From contig BQJD01000030.1 in the NCBI GenBank assembly GCA_021604525.1, forward strand, positions 1-45,728: a DNA stretch of 45,728 bases, given 5' to 3'. Below the pieces are notes generated by a model. That model was not told the DNA's origin. It saw only the letters and a list, made by a program, of their open reading frames with translations, and searched no databases. This document shows, piece after piece, positions 35,903 through 45,728 of the stretch (the first letter of the stretch is position 1; each line of letters starts with the position of its first letter). The stretch is from a marine bacterium B5-7. GTDB taxonomy: Bacteria; Pseudomonadota; Gammaproteobacteria; Arenicellales; CAJQKF01. A program made the translations under genes and the position numbers.

Positions 35903-36901
35903 ATGGACAGGTTTCAGCGTCTTTATGAATTAATTCATGCCCTGAGTAATCGTCGTACACCCATTGCGCTACGATACTTGACAGAAAGCCTGGAATGTTC
36001 GGAACGAACAGTAAAACGGGCCATAGAAGACGCACGAAATTTACTTAACACACCCATTGAATATGATCGTACCCGGAAAGGGTATCTTCTTTGCGCTGAT
36101 AATACTCAATCCTTCGAGCTTCCCGGACTCTGGTTTAATAGTTCCGAACTCTGTGCGTTGCTGGTATCCGATAAATTGTTACGCGAAATTCAACCTGGTG
36201 TGTTGACACCGTTTATTGCACCGTTAAGAAATCGAATCCGCAATCTTATCGAACTGGGTCAGGTCGGTCATAACACTGATCTCGAGCTTGCTCGTCGGGT
36301 ACGTGTGCTTCAATCAGCGCCTCGGAATATTGAGCTTGAACAGTTTCGCAAGATCAGTAGTGGATTGATCACAAGACGCAAGATCAGGATCTTTTATCAT
36401 AGTCGTACAGGTGACGAAACAACCGAACGAGTCATATCGCCTCAACGTCTGATTTACTACAGGGATAATTGGTATCTGGATGCCTGGTGCCATCTTCGGC
36501 GAGCACTTCGAAGCTTCTCGATTGATCGTCTGCACGTAGTAGAAACCATGAACGATCCTGCAAAGGATATCGATGACTCAACGCTCGATCGGTACTTTGC
36601 TGGTGGCTACGGCATATTTGCAGGGCAGGCTAAATATCAAGCAGTTTTACTATTCTCACCAAGTGCGTCCAAATGGGTTGCTGATGAACGATGGCATCCT
36701 GATCAAGTATCTACGGTACTGCCGGATGGATCAACAAAGCTGCAAATACCTTATTCCGATCATCGAGAGTTGATGCGAGACATCCTGAAATTCGGTTCAG
36801 AGGTGGAAGTGCTGGCGCCAAAACAACTAAGGCTCATCGTAGTGAAGCAACTACAGGAAACACTCGACCGATATCAATCGTACAGTGACATAAAAAAATA
36901 G
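35903..36901 (+). CDS. WYL-domain transcriptional regulator next to the cas operon
   Basis: 332 residues. N-terminal DeoR-like helix-turn-helix (MDRFQRLYELIHALSNRRTP, LTESLECSERTVKRAIEDAR). The WYL domain spans about 145-220, with the motif in YYRDNWYLDAWCH and the conserved ALRSFSIDRLHVVE. A WCX-type extension runs to the C-terminus (ERWHPDQVSTVLPDGSTKL...). WYL regulators sense nucleic-acid ligands and often repress or tune CRISPR-Cas and other defence genes. This one is same-strand and 147 bp upstream of cas3, so cas control is the simplest inference. A dyad lies just before it. Confidence 0.87.
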   Translation: MDRFQRLYELIHALSNRRTPIALRYLTESLECSERTVKRAIEDARNLLNTPIEYDRTRKGYLLCADNTQSFELPGLWFNSSELCALLVSDKLLREIQPGVLTPFIAPLRNRIRNLIELGQVGHNTDLELARRVRVLQSAPRNIELEQFRKISSGLITRRKIRIFYHSRTGDETTERVISPQRLIYYRDNWYLDAWCHLRRALRSFSIDRLHVVETMNDPAKDIDDSTLDRYFAGGYGIFAGQAKYQAVLLFSPSASKWVADERWHPDQVSTVLPDGSTKLQIPYSDHRELMRDILKFGSEVEVLAPKQLRLIVVKQLQETLDRYQSYSDIKK

Positions 36902-37048
36902 TTCACAGGGTCACATAATGGCGCACCAAGGGGGATACCATAGAGATTGAGAGGTGTTCGGATATACACTCTTGAATGCTTGAATAATGACGGGTGCATA
37001 AAAAAATATAACCATATTGACGGGGATAAAATCTCTCGCGAAGCGCAC

Positions 37049-39790
37049 ATGACAGCAATATCAATTCATATGCCGTACTGGGGCAAGGCTGGAGAAGATG
37101 GCTATCATCTCCTGACCTATCATAGTCTCGATGTTGCTGCAGTTGGCAAGGAGCTACTTGCAATACATCCCACGCTTGCCGAACGCCTCGCCCACCTTCT
37201 CGACATAGACAGGAAAACACTCGAATTCCTGGCTGTTTTTCTACTTGCTCTTCATGATCTCGGCAAATTTTCGGTGAGGTTCCAAAATTTGCGGCCTGAT
37301 CTGTTGAATGCCCTTCAGAACCGGGCGTCTGGAAAAGAATACAACGAACGCCACGACACGCTTGGGTTTATGTTGTGGCATAAAAAAATCAAAGCTTTGT
37401 TTCATGAACTTGGACTTGTAAAAGTTGGTAAGGGTAGAAGAGTTTCCTCGGGAGAGGTTGCGTTAGACGCCTGGATCGCCGCCGTCACTGGACATCATGG
37501 CACACCGCCAAAACCGATAAATCTGCTGCTTGAGGATTACTTTGAAGAAGAGGACCAAGGTGCGGCGGAATCGTTCGTTGAAGCTGTCACACGATTGTTG
37601 ATACCCGATGGATTCATTTTTCCGGAAATTAATGATCAGGTAATGAAAAAGGCTTCATGGTGGATCGCCGGGTTTACTGTACTTTGTGACTGGATCGGAT
37701 CGAATAGCGATTACTTCATAAGGCAATCCCATATTGAACCATTGGAAGTTTACTGGGAAAGAAGTCGCGATCGTGCGCACAAAGCGATTGCAGCAACGGA
37801 GCTATTACCCACCGCTCCTGCAGATTCCATGCGTCTGTCAGAACTCATTCAGGGTATTGATACTGCCGAGTCCACGCCATTGCAAAAACTCGCCTCTGGT
37901 CTGTCACTTGGAAATGGTCCCCAGATGTTCATTCTGGAAGACGTCACTGGTGCCGGAAAAACAGAAGCGGCTCTTATATTGGCACAACGGCTGATGGCAG
38001 ACGGTCGTGCCCAAGGTATCTATTTTGGCTTGCCGACCATGGCAACTGCCAATGCCATGTATCAACGATTGGGATCACACGGTTATCGACAACTTTATCA
38101 GGTCGGCACACAACCATCGTTGGTTCTGGCCCATGGTGCCGCGCATCTTTCCGATGACTTTCGTCAATCGATTGTGCCCCCTGCAAGTACTAGTGACGGC
38201 GAATATCGTAACGACGAACCCGCTGCCTCAGCACATTGCAGTCAATGGCTGGCGGATAATCGCAAGAAGGCATTGCTTGCCGATGCCGGCATCGGCACCA
38301 TCGACCAGGCGCTGCTCGCTATCCTGCCCTCTCGACATCAATCGCTACGGCTACTAGGCCTTCTTGGCAAGGTACTGCTCGTTGACGAGGTTCATGCTTG
38401 CGACACTTATATGCATCGACTCTTATGCCGCCTACTGAAAGCTCACGCTACGGCTGGTGGGAGTGTTATTTTACTGTCCGCGACCTTGCCGCAAAAACAA
38501 AGGCAGGCACTCACTGCCAGTTTTCAGGAAGGTCTGGGTTCCCGTGTCGATGAGTTGAACATGGCAGGATACCCGCTGCTCACCCAGGTTGGTGACAATA
38601 CGATTTTGGAAGAAAGCGTGTCCACTCGTGCTGTTGTGCGTCGTCATGTCACTGTTCGATGTATGGAAGACATCGAAGCCGTGGAACGGGAAATCGCGAT
38701 GACGATTGAAAATGATCAATGCGCGTGTTGGATTCGCAATACCGTAGGCGATGCACTAGAGACATATACACGACTTCGTGCTCGTTATCCTGAATGGAAC
38801 ATAGAACTCTTTCATGCACGCTATGCAATGGCGGATCGGCTTGATATCGAGCAGCGTGTACTCGATCGTTTCGGCAAGAGCAGTCGGCATGAGCAACGCG
38901 CCGGTCGACTGTTGATCGCCACCCAGGTAGTCGAACAATCTTTGGACCTCGATTTCGACTATCTGGTAACTGATCTTGCACCTATAGATCTCATAATCCA
39001 ACGAGCGGGGCGTCTACGACGTCATGGTCGCGACAGCCACGGTAATCCTGTCGAAGCGCCAGACCAGCGAGGCACCCCGGTACTCGGTGTATACGTCCCG
39101 GTTTGGCAGGATGAACCTGACCATAACTGGTTTGCCGGAACATTTAATCGAGCTCAAGGTATCTACCCCGATCATGGTCAGCTTTGGCTCACCCATAAGC
39201 TGCTGCGGGAACAGGGTGGTTTTCACATGCCTGAAGACGCGCGATTTCTTATTGAGAGCGTGTATGCTTTTGATGCTGACATTCCGGAAGGGTTGCTGGG
39301 ACGTGCCAGTCGTGCCCAGGGTGATGCGCGTGCTGAGGCGAGCATGGCAGATCTCAACGGTCTCGATATCGATCAAGGTTATAACGATCCGGCTATCAAC
39401 CGCTGGTGGGACGACACACGAACCCCGACTCGACTCGGAGAGTTAACCACCACCTTATGGCTGGCCTGTTGGCAGGATGGTCGGATCAGACCATGGAGAG
39501 ACGACCTGCCATTTGCCTGGCAGCAAAGTAGCGTGAATATTCGCAGCGCGCTGATTTCTGGGACACGGATGCCTGACAATATTTCTGAAGACGTTATCTC
39601 AAATTGTCGTGAAGTACTTCCGGCAAAAGGTAAGTGGGGAGTTTTGGTAATCATGACAGAACACGATAACAATGAGTGGCTGGCCACGATAACTAATGAT
39701 CGAGGTCAGGAGTCGACGTTGCATTATGCGGCAGAGTACGGGTTACTGACCGATTCGGATTATAAAAATGTGGAGGGGGTGTTTGCATGA
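37049..39790 (+). CDS. cas3: type I-E CRISPR helicase-nuclease Cas3
   Basis: 913 residues. An HD nuclease domain leads: YWGKAG near the start, His25 in LLTYHSLD, HD at 69-70 in ALHDLGKF and GHHG at 148-151. An SF2 helicase follows with motif I TGAGKTEAA (~300-308), DEVH at 446-449, LLSATLP, and QRAGRLRRHGR as motif VI. It is recruited by Cascade to unwind and degrade target DNA 3' to 5'. ATG at 37049 matches the family start; a longer open frame from 36947 has no good start. The stop overlaps the cas8e ATG (ATGA). All catalytic residues look intact. Confidence 0.96.
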   Translation: MTAISIHMPYWGKAGEDGYHLLTYHSLDVAAVGKELLAIHPTLAERLAHLLDIDRKTLEFLAVFLLALHDLGKFSVRFQNLRPDLLNALQNRASGKEYNERHDTLGFMLWHKKIKALFHELGLVKVGKGRRVSSGEVALDAWIAAVTGHHGTPPKPINLLLEDYFEEEDQGAAESFVEAVTRLLIPDGFIFPEINDQVMKKASWWIAGFTVLCDWIGSNSDYFIRQSHIEPLEVYWERSRDRAHKAIAATELLPTAPADSMRLSELIQGIDTAESTPLQKLASGLSLGNGPQMFILEDVTGAGKTEAALILAQRLMADGRAQGIYFGLPTMATANAMYQRLGSHGYRQLYQVGTQPSLVLAHGAAHLSDDFRQSIVPPASTSDGEYRNDEPAASAHCSQWLADNRKKALLADAGIGTIDQALLAILPSRHQSLRLLGLLGKVLLVDEVHACDTYMHRLLCRLLKAHATAGGSVILLSATLPQKQRQALTASFQEGLGSRVDELNMAGYPLLTQVGDNTILEESVSTRAVVRRHVTVRCMEDIEAVEREIAMTIENDQCACWIRNTVGDALETYTRLRARYPEWNIELFHARYAMADRLDIEQRVLDRFGKSSRHEQRAGRLLIATQVVEQSLDLDFDYLVTDLAPIDLIIQRAGRLRRHGRDSHGNPVEAPDQRGTPVLGVYVPVWQDEPDHNWFAGTFNRAQGIYPDHGQLWLTHKLLREQGGFHMPEDARFLIESVYAFDADIPEGLLGRASRAQGDARAEASMADLNGLDIDQGYNDPAINRWWDDTRTPTRLGELTTTLWLACWQDGRIRPWRDDLPFAWQQSSVNIRSALISGTRMPDNISEDVISNCREVLPAKGKWGVLVIMTEHDNNEWLATITNDRGQESTLHYAAEYGLLTDSDYKNVEGVFA

Positions 39791-41385
39791 ATCTGATTAA
39801 TGATCCCTGGATTCCGGTGGAATGCCCGTCGGGTGTCGATCTGATTGCCCCATGGCAAATTACAGATACTGAAAACCCGGTAAGACGACTCGCATCGCCT
39901 CGTCCGGATTTCAATGGGGCGCTATTACAGTTCCTTATCGGGTTGCTGCAAACCACTTCTCCTGCTGAGAATCACAATCAATGGGTAGACTGGCTCGAAC
40001 AACCTCCTTCGCCAGAAATTTTGCACGAGATATTTGCCAGGTACTCCCATGCTTTCAATCTGGATGGCGATGGGCCCTTGTTCATGCAGGACTACGACAA
40101 ACTGGAAGGGGACCCCAAACCTGTTGCTTATTTACTGATCGATGCTCCTGGCGCACAAACGCAGAAAATTAATGCGGACCATTTTGTCAAACGTGGTCTA
40201 GTCGGAGTTATATGTCCAGCTTGTACTGCAAGCGCACTATTTAATTTACAAACAAACGCCCCAAGCGGCGGTGCCGGTCATCGAACATCCCTGCGTGGTG
40301 GTGGGCCATTGACGACAGTAGTTGCCATCGATTCGTACGGCGAGAATGCGCTTAATGACGATCTTTGGCGCGCTGTTTGGTTGAATGTATTGGATAAGTC
40401 GACATTGAGTTCGCTTTCAGGCAACAGTGATATCACTGATGAGTCCGGGATATTCCCCTGGCTCGGCACTACTCGAACAAGCGGACCTGATAGTGGGCAG
40501 GATACGACACCACTGGATGCGCATCCTCTACAAATGTACTGGAGTATGCCTCGACGGATCCGTATCCAATGGGAATCTATCCACGAAGGCGAATGTGATT
40601 TGTGTGGTACCAGTTCTGAACGGCTGGTCAGGCAATATGTTACTCAAAACTATGGCATCAACTATACAGGCGCCTGGCAGCATCCACTCAGCCCCTATTA
40701 CCTCAGCAATAGTAATGAAGCCCTGCCCAGGCATCCACAACCAGGGGGTGTCAACTACAAGCATTGGCTTAGTTTGATCCAGGACACGGATAACTCGTTC
40801 AGGGCATTGGTCGTAAAAGTATTTGATGCCCCAACAGGTTCACGGAAACTTGCATCTGAACAATTGCGGCTGCACACATTTGGCTATGATATGGACAATA
40901 TGAAGGCACGTTGCTGGTACGAGACGACCTTCCCGTTATTTACACTGGATGAATCCATACGCGAGGCATTTGCTGTTCGTGCCCACACATTGATCAATGC
41001 AGCCACAGAGACTGCGAATTGGACACGCCGGTGTATCAAGGATGCCTGGTTCAAAAGACCCGGTGACGCCAAGGGCGATACGGACTTTCTCGTTGAGGCT
41101 TTTCTCAGTCATACAGAACAAGCATTTTTTAATCAGGTCAGGCAGCTTATCGATCAGCTTGGCGCAGGTCATGATGGTACTCAGTCATCACATGGCTGGC
41201 ACACAACACTCTGCAGAAGTGCAATCGAATTATTCGACTATTGGACCAGCCGAGGCGACTTCGAAGCCATTGATCCACGTCGAGTTGCCGAGGCACATCA
41301 AAAGCTTACAGGATGGATGTATGGCAAAAATAAAGGTTTGCCAAAAATCCTCGAAATCAACCTCAATGAGAAGAACGCGGCATGA
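39787..41385 (+). CDS. casA: Cascade large subunit Cas8e (Cse1/CasA)
   Basis: 532 residues. Begins NLINDPWIPV as in the family, with RPDFNGALLQFLIGLLQ. Two CxxC pairs, CPAC at 143-146 and CDLC at 270-273, probably hold zinc. The loop GAGHRTSLRGGGPLTTVV (~162-179) is a Cse1 hallmark. This subunit recognises the PAM and recruits Cas3. The C-terminal four-helix bundle ends at a cas11 overlap of ATGA. I cannot predict the PAM, because no spacers are visible. Confidence 0.95.
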   Translation: MNLINDPWIPVECPSGVDLIAPWQITDTENPVRRLASPRPDFNGALLQFLIGLLQTTSPAENHNQWVDWLEQPPSPEILHEIFARYSHAFNLDGDGPLFMQDYDKLEGDPKPVAYLLIDAPGAQTQKINADHFVKRGLVGVICPACTASALFNLQTNAPSGGAGHRTSLRGGGPLTTVVAIDSYGENALNDDLWRAVWLNVLDKSTLSSLSGNSDITDESGIFPWLGTTRTSGPDSGQDTTPLDAHPLQMYWSMPRRIRIQWESIHEGECDLCGTSSERLVRQYVTQNYGINYTGAWQHPLSPYYLSNSNEALPRHPQPGGVNYKHWLSLIQDTDNSFRALVVKVFDAPTGSRKLASEQLRLHTFGYDMDNMKARCWYETTFPLFTLDESIREAFAVRAHTLINAATETANWTRRCIKDAWFKRPGDAKGDTDFLVEAFLSHTEQAFFNQVRQLIDQLGAGHDGTQSSHGWHTTLCRSAIELFDYWTSRGDFEAIDPRRVAEAHQKLTGWMYGKNKGLPKILEINLNEKNAA

Positions 41386-41870
41386 AACAACCATTCGACG
41401 AAGATTCTGCGGAATTATCGATAATGCTCCAATGGTGGCGGGATCTTGAAAATGACAAAGGCGCGCGTGCCGAGTTACGGCGCTGTACATCTCCTGAGGC
41501 CGTCATGCTGCATCCGGCCTATGCACGGATGCATTACCGGTTGGCGTCCAGTCTTTCGGGGCAGTGGAACTGGGAATATCGTCTTGCAGCAGTTGCAGGA
41601 TTACTTGCCCATGTACGTAAACCGACAAAAAAGTTTCTTGCCGAGGAGATGGGTGGAAGAAAACCGGTTGTCAGTGAGCTTCGCTTTCGACGCCTGTTGC
41701 AATGCAAGCCTGATGAGTTGTACGGCAGGATGATTCGCGTACTACGCATGCTTGATAACACTGCCAACACGCAGGATTTGATTCGCTCAGTATTCCACTG
41801 GAATGATCGGGTACGGAAGCGCTGGGCACTGAAATACTTCGCTAATTTACCCACACAAGAAACCGCATAA
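41382..41870 (+). CDS. casB: Cascade small subunit Cas11 (Cse2/CasB)
   Basis: 162-residue, mostly helical protein with the Cse2 pattern: an early MLQWWRDLENDKGARAELRRC, later PVVSELRFRRLLQCKPDELYGRMIRVLRML, and WNDRVRKRWALKYF at the end. Two copies normally line the Cascade belly and steady the R-loop. Basic residues are abundant on the helices. Starts with ATGA overlap with cas8e; a 22-bp gap follows before cas7. Confidence 0.93.
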   Translation: MKQPFDEDSAELSIMLQWWRDLENDKGARAELRRCTSPEAVMLHPAYARMHYRLASSLSGQWNWEYRLAAVAGLLAHVRKPTKKFLAEEMGGRKPVVSELRFRRLLQCKPDELYGRMIRVLRMLDNTANTQDLIRSVFHWNDRVRKRWALKYFANLPTQETA

Positions 41871-41892
41871 CACACTACGGGAATCAAATACC

Positions 41893-42972
41893 ATGACTCA
41901 ATTCGTACAGTTACACCTTTTGACTTCTTATCCACCGGCTAACCTTAATCGTGACGACCTGGGTCGTCCGAAGACAGCCATGATGGGTGGTACAAACCGT
42001 TTGCGTATCTCCTCACAGAGTCTCAAGCGGGCGTGGAGGACGTCAGATACATTTCAACATGCACTCGCTTCTCATATTGGTGTGCGCACTAAAGAAATGG
42101 GTGTAAAGGTTTACCATGCGCTACTGGAAAAAGATATCAAGGAAAAGCAGGCGAGGGACTGGGCCAAGTCCATCGCCGCAGTGTTTGGCAAGTTGAAGAC
42201 TGCAAAGAAAAGCGATAACGAAGAAGGCACCTCTCAACTGATCGAACTCGAAACAGAACAACTGGCACATTTTAGTCCGGAAGAGCAAAAGGCTATCGAG
42301 AATCTGATCGATGAGCTGGTTAGCAACGGCAAAGCACCTGATAAAGAGCAATTATTGCTGTTAAGACATAAACATACGGCTGCAGATATTGCCCTGTTTG
42401 GCCGAATGTTGGCTTCGCAGCCCGGCTTCAACACGGAAGCGGCTGCTCAGGTAGCCCATGCCATCACGATCCACAAGGTGAGTGTGGAAGATGATTTCTT
42501 CACAGCAGTTGATGACCTCAACCGTGGCGAGGAAGATGCCGGCGCCGGCCATATTGGAGAGACCGAGTTCGCAGCCGGCCTGTTCTATTTGTACCTATGC
42601 ATTGATTGCGATCAGCTCGTATCGAATCTTTCAGATGATCAATCTCTAGCCGATCAAACGATGGCTGCCCTGATTCAATCTGCAGCTACCGTAGCACCCA
42701 CTGGCAAGCAAAACAGCTTTGCCTCCCGTGCCCGTGCTTCCTACATTTTATGCGAACGTGGCGATAGTCAACCCCGGTCGCTCTCGGTGGCTTTTCTGAA
42801 ACCTGTCTCGGGTTCGGACATGCTTGAAAGTGGCATCGCAATACTGGAAGAAACAAAGCTCAAGATGGACAACGCCTACGGTGATGGCGCAAATGCATCT
42901 GCCAGTATGAATGCGACTACCGGCGAAGGAAACCTCAAGGAAATAATCGATTGTGCGACCAGCAGGGACTGA
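41893..42972 (+). CDS. casC: Cascade backbone subunit Cas7e (Cse4/CasC)
   Basis: 359 residues. Six copies form the crRNA-binding filament of Cascade. The N-terminus FVQLHLLTSYPPANLNRDDLG and GGTNRLRISSQSLKRAWR are clear Cas7e signatures. Later HIGETEFAAGLFYLYLCID and ARASYILCERGDSQPRSLSVAF complete the RAMP-like core. There is a Lys/Glu-rich stretch (KTAKKSDNEEG) in a loop near residue 100. Spacing to cas5 is 3 bp. Confidence 0.95.
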   Translation: MTQFVQLHLLTSYPPANLNRDDLGRPKTAMMGGTNRLRISSQSLKRAWRTSDTFQHALASHIGVRTKEMGVKVYHALLEKDIKEKQARDWAKSIAAVFGKLKTAKKSDNEEGTSQLIELETEQLAHFSPEEQKAIENLIDELVSNGKAPDKEQLLLLRHKHTAADIALFGRMLASQPGFNTEAAAQVAHAITIHKVSVEDDFFTAVDDLNRGEEDAGAGHIGETEFAAGLFYLYLCIDCDQLVSNLSDDQSLADQTMAALIQSAATVAPTGKQNSFASRARASYILCERGDSQPRSLSVAFLKPVSGSDMLESGIAILEETKLKMDNAYGDGANASASMNATTGEGNLKEIIDCATSRD

Positions 42973-42975
42973 TGC

Positions 42976-43725
42976 ATGAAACATTACCTGCTATTGCGGC
43001 TTTACGGACCCATGGCGTCGTGGGGTGATACAGCTGTTGGCGATTTTCGCCCGAGTCACTCACACCCCAGTCGTACGGCTGTGCTTGGCCTGTTGGCGGC
43101 TGCGCTGGGTATTCGTCGTAATGAAGAAGATAAACTGCTGTGGCTGGATCAAATGGTAAATGTAGCCATTCGTCTCGATCTCACCGGTGAGATGCTTCGT
43201 GATTATCACACTATCCAGGTACCACCTGAGAGTAAGAAGAATCGTTATTACACTCGCGCCGATGAACTCAACTCTGAAAAACTGCATACCATTATTTCAC
43301 AACGTGATTACCGGACTGACAGCGCTGCCAGTGTCGCGCTTTACTCGCATGAGAATGACAAAACGGTATTGGAGCAATGGCAAACGGCATTGCGCAAGCC
43401 TGCTTTACCGCTTTATCTCGGGCGCAAAAGTTGTCCATTGGCGCTTCCTGTCGATCCGGTCATTATTGAAGCAGATAACCTCAAGTCCGCTTTTGATGGC
43501 TACCCCGATTGCTCGACGCAACTCGATGCATTGTGTCATCACCGAATTCCAAAACCGGATTCTGTTCAATACTACTGGGAAGGGGAAGATGCCGGATTGA
43601 TATCTCAAATGAGCTACCCTCGACACGACCGACTGCAAAGCCGCAAACGTTGGCAATTCAGCACGCGTATTGAGTACTACGCAGCCTATCCGGCTGTAGC
43701 CGCACACGGATCCGGAAAGGAGTAG
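42976..43725 (+). CDS. casD: Cascade subunit Cas5e (CasD)
   Basis: 249 residues. The RAMP-type N-terminus reads HYLLLRLYGPMASWGDTAVGDF, followed by HPSRTAVLGLLAAALGI, a Cas5e hallmark. It caps the 5' handle of the crRNA. AGGGA, 9 nt before the ATG, lies in the cas7 3' end. The stop lies inside the AAGGAG-containing ribosome site of cas6e, which indicates coupled translation. Confidence 0.94.
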   Translation: MKHYLLLRLYGPMASWGDTAVGDFRPSHSHPSRTAVLGLLAAALGIRRNEEDKLLWLDQMVNVAIRLDLTGEMLRDYHTIQVPPESKKNRYYTRADELNSEKLHTIISQRDYRTDSAASVALYSHENDKTVLEQWQTALRKPALPLYLGRKSCPLALPVDPVIIEADNLKSAFDGYPDCSTQLDALCHHRIPKPDSVQYYWEGEDAGLISQMSYPRHDRLQSRKRWQFSTRIEYYAAYPAVAAHGSGKE

Positions 43726-43730
43726 CAGTT

Positions 43731-44396
43731 ATGTACTTCAGTCGCATCCGACCACAACCCGATACCGCCTACCATACGCTTTCTGGTCTTGGTGGTTATC
43801 GTGAACATCAGATTCTTTGGAAATTGTTTGAGACGGCACCCGAGGCGAAGCGTGACTTTCTCTATCGCAGAGAAGATCACGAAGGTTGGCCGGTTTTCTA
43901 TCTGATATCCAAACGTGCACCCACCGCTTCACCAGACCAGTGGCACATTGACACCAAGGAGTACAAACCTGTGTTACATAATGGACAGAAGCTTGAATTT
44001 AGTCTGCGTGTGAATCCGGTGATCACGCGAAAAGATGCGTCTGGTAAATCCAGTCGAAGTGACCTGGTTATGGACATTAAAAAACAAACCGGATGGCAAC
44101 AGCAGCCCCCGAATGAGCGGCCTTCAATGCCGGAAATTATTGAGCAGGCAGGCCGACAATGGCTGGAGCAACGATTTGAAGACCATGGTGCACAACTATG
44201 TACTATCCGCGCGGAGGGTTATCGACAGCATCGGCTACACAGACCTGGAAAAACCCCACCCATTCGCTTTAGTAGTCTGGATCTTCACGGTACGTTATCC
44301 ATTATCGATCCGGAGCAATTCAGAAAGATTTTGTTTGAGGGTATAGGACCCGCCAAAGCCTTCGGTTGCGGTTTGTTGCTTGTGCGTCGCGTATAA
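43731..44396 (+). CDS. casE: crRNA-processing endoribonuclease Cas6e (CasE)
   Basis: 221 residues. The catalytic His26 sits in GGYREHQILWKLF, matching the DxYxxHQxLWxLF motif of Cas6e (E. coli His20). The C-terminal FEGIGPAKAFGCGLLLVRR is the Gly-rich RAMP loop. It cuts the repeat hairpin at its 3' base, leaving the 8-nt handle ATGAACCG from this array's repeat. A strong AAGGAG lies 9 nt upstream of the ATG. Confidence 0.95.
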   Translation: MYFSRIRPQPDTAYHTLSGLGGYREHQILWKLFETAPEAKRDFLYRREDHEGWPVFYLISKRAPTASPDQWHIDTKEYKPVLHNGQKLEFSLRVNPVITRKDASGKSSRSDLVMDIKKQTGWQQQPPNERPSMPEIIEQAGRQWLEQRFEDHGAQLCTIRAEGYRQHRLHRPGKTPPIRFSSLDLHGTLSIIDPEQFRKILFEGIGPAKAFGCGLLLVRRV

Positions 44397-44403
44397 GAAA
44401 AAA

Positions 44404-45597
<1,194 letters not shown>

Positions 45598-45643
45598 ATT
45601 TGGAAAAGCGATACTATCTTGTGTGGTTGTAAGGTTCAATTTG

Positions 45644-45651
45644 TTGGTAGA
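45644..45651 (+). promoter_or_regulatory. TTGGTAGA leader motif (integrase-anchoring-type site)
   Basis: TTGGTAGA lies 48 nt before the first repeat. The E. coli K-12 leader, as recalled, has the same motif at the same distance, where Cas1-Cas2 contacts DNA folded back by IHF. The identity of word and spacing suggests the same role. Confidence 0.6.
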
Positions 45652-45678
45652 AAATCAATACCCTAAAAATCTTCCATA

Positions 45679-45691
45679 AATCAATAGATTG
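45679..45691 (+). promoter_or_regulatory. IHF binding site in the CRISPR leader
   Basis: AATCAATAGATTG matches the IHF consensus WATCAANNNNTTR at every fixed position and ends 8 nt before the repeat. IHF bending of the leader is needed for type I-E spacer integration in E. coli, at a comparable distance. Confidence 0.75.
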
Positions 45692-45699
45692 TGAGAAGA

Positions 45700-45728
45700 G
45701 TGTTCCCCGTGCCCGCGGGGATGAACCG
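45700..45728 (+). CRISPR. first repeat of a type I-E CRISPR array (array cut by window end)
   Basis: 29 nt, beginning GTGTTCCCCGTG and ending GGGGATGAACCG, the standard type I-E repeat form. The stem CCCCG/CGGGG can extend through a G-T wobble. The last eight bases ATGAACCG would be the crRNA 5' handle after Cas6e cleavage (E. coli: ATAAACCG). Only this leader-proximal repeat is visible, so no spacers can be read. Identification rests on the repeat sequence, its hairpin and its position right after cas1-cas2 and a leader. Confidence 0.9.

Noticed and set aside
37622-37700. Possible frameshift or damaged motif in cas3 between the HD and helicase parts
   Set aside because: The frame is continuous through the linker, and all expected nuclease and helicase motifs are present on both sides.

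Overview
The window reads as a chromosomal segment of a gammaproteobacterium. The evidence is the bioB-F-H-C-D order next to a comF-type gene, a pilSR pair, the order DUF2244 - coxB - coxA - small protein - ctaG - coxC - DUF2909 - SURF1 - SCO-like - ctaB, an Escherichia coli-type purB, and a type I-E CRISPR-Cas locus with an E. coli-like repeat and leader. I see no insertion sequences, rRNA or tRNA genes, and no obvious pseudogenes. The first gene and the CRISPR array are cut by the window edges.

Layout. 1-501 is the 3' end of a TPR protein. 526-4232 (minus) holds pilR, pilS and a comF-type phosphoribosyltransferase. 4379-8833 (plus) is a tightly overlapping biotin operon, bioBFHCD. 9037-17606 is an aa3-type cytochrome c oxidase cluster with its assembly factors, including a 47-residue membrane protein; heme A synthase (ctaA) is not in the cluster. 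A DUF938 methyltransferase follows. 17667-20820 (minus) is purB - pseudouridine synthase - pyrD. 20940-24808 is a MerR regulator divergent from icmF (fused acyl-CoA mutase), with a perfect 22-bp palindrome between them. 24943-28846 holds an MFS transporter, an EamA permease, a DUF1127 mini-protein and a divergent MocR-type regulator. 28873-35767 holds a MarR-like regulator coupled to a 5-oxoprolinase-type protein, divergent from a hotdog thioesterase and an orphan HyuA-like protein. 35903-45728 holds a WYL regulator, cas3-cas8e-cas11-cas7-cas5-cas6e-cas1-cas2, a 104-nt leader and the first repeat.

How the genes work together. The biotin genes cover the pathway from BioC/BioH pimeloyl-ester chemistry to biotin; bioA is not in the window. 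The cox genes encode subunits I-III plus copper delivery (CtaG, SCO-like), heme handling (CtaB, SURF1) and small accessory membrane proteins. IcmF carries the residues expected for isobutyryl-/butyryl-CoA mutase and lies beside a LiuR-like MerR regulator, which suggests branched-chain or short-chain acyl-CoA metabolism.

The CRISPR locus looks complete and functional. The most notable signal is in its leader. A 12-nt match to the rRNA antitermination element boxA overlaps the cas2 stop codon and is followed by a GU-rich stretch, a TTGGTAGA motif 48 nt from the repeat, and a perfect IHF consensus ending 8 nt before the first repeat. Together these suggest Nus-type antitermination of the array and IHF-guided spacer integration. 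All functional statements rest on motif recognition and recalled family knowledge; nothing was searched or aligned by computer.
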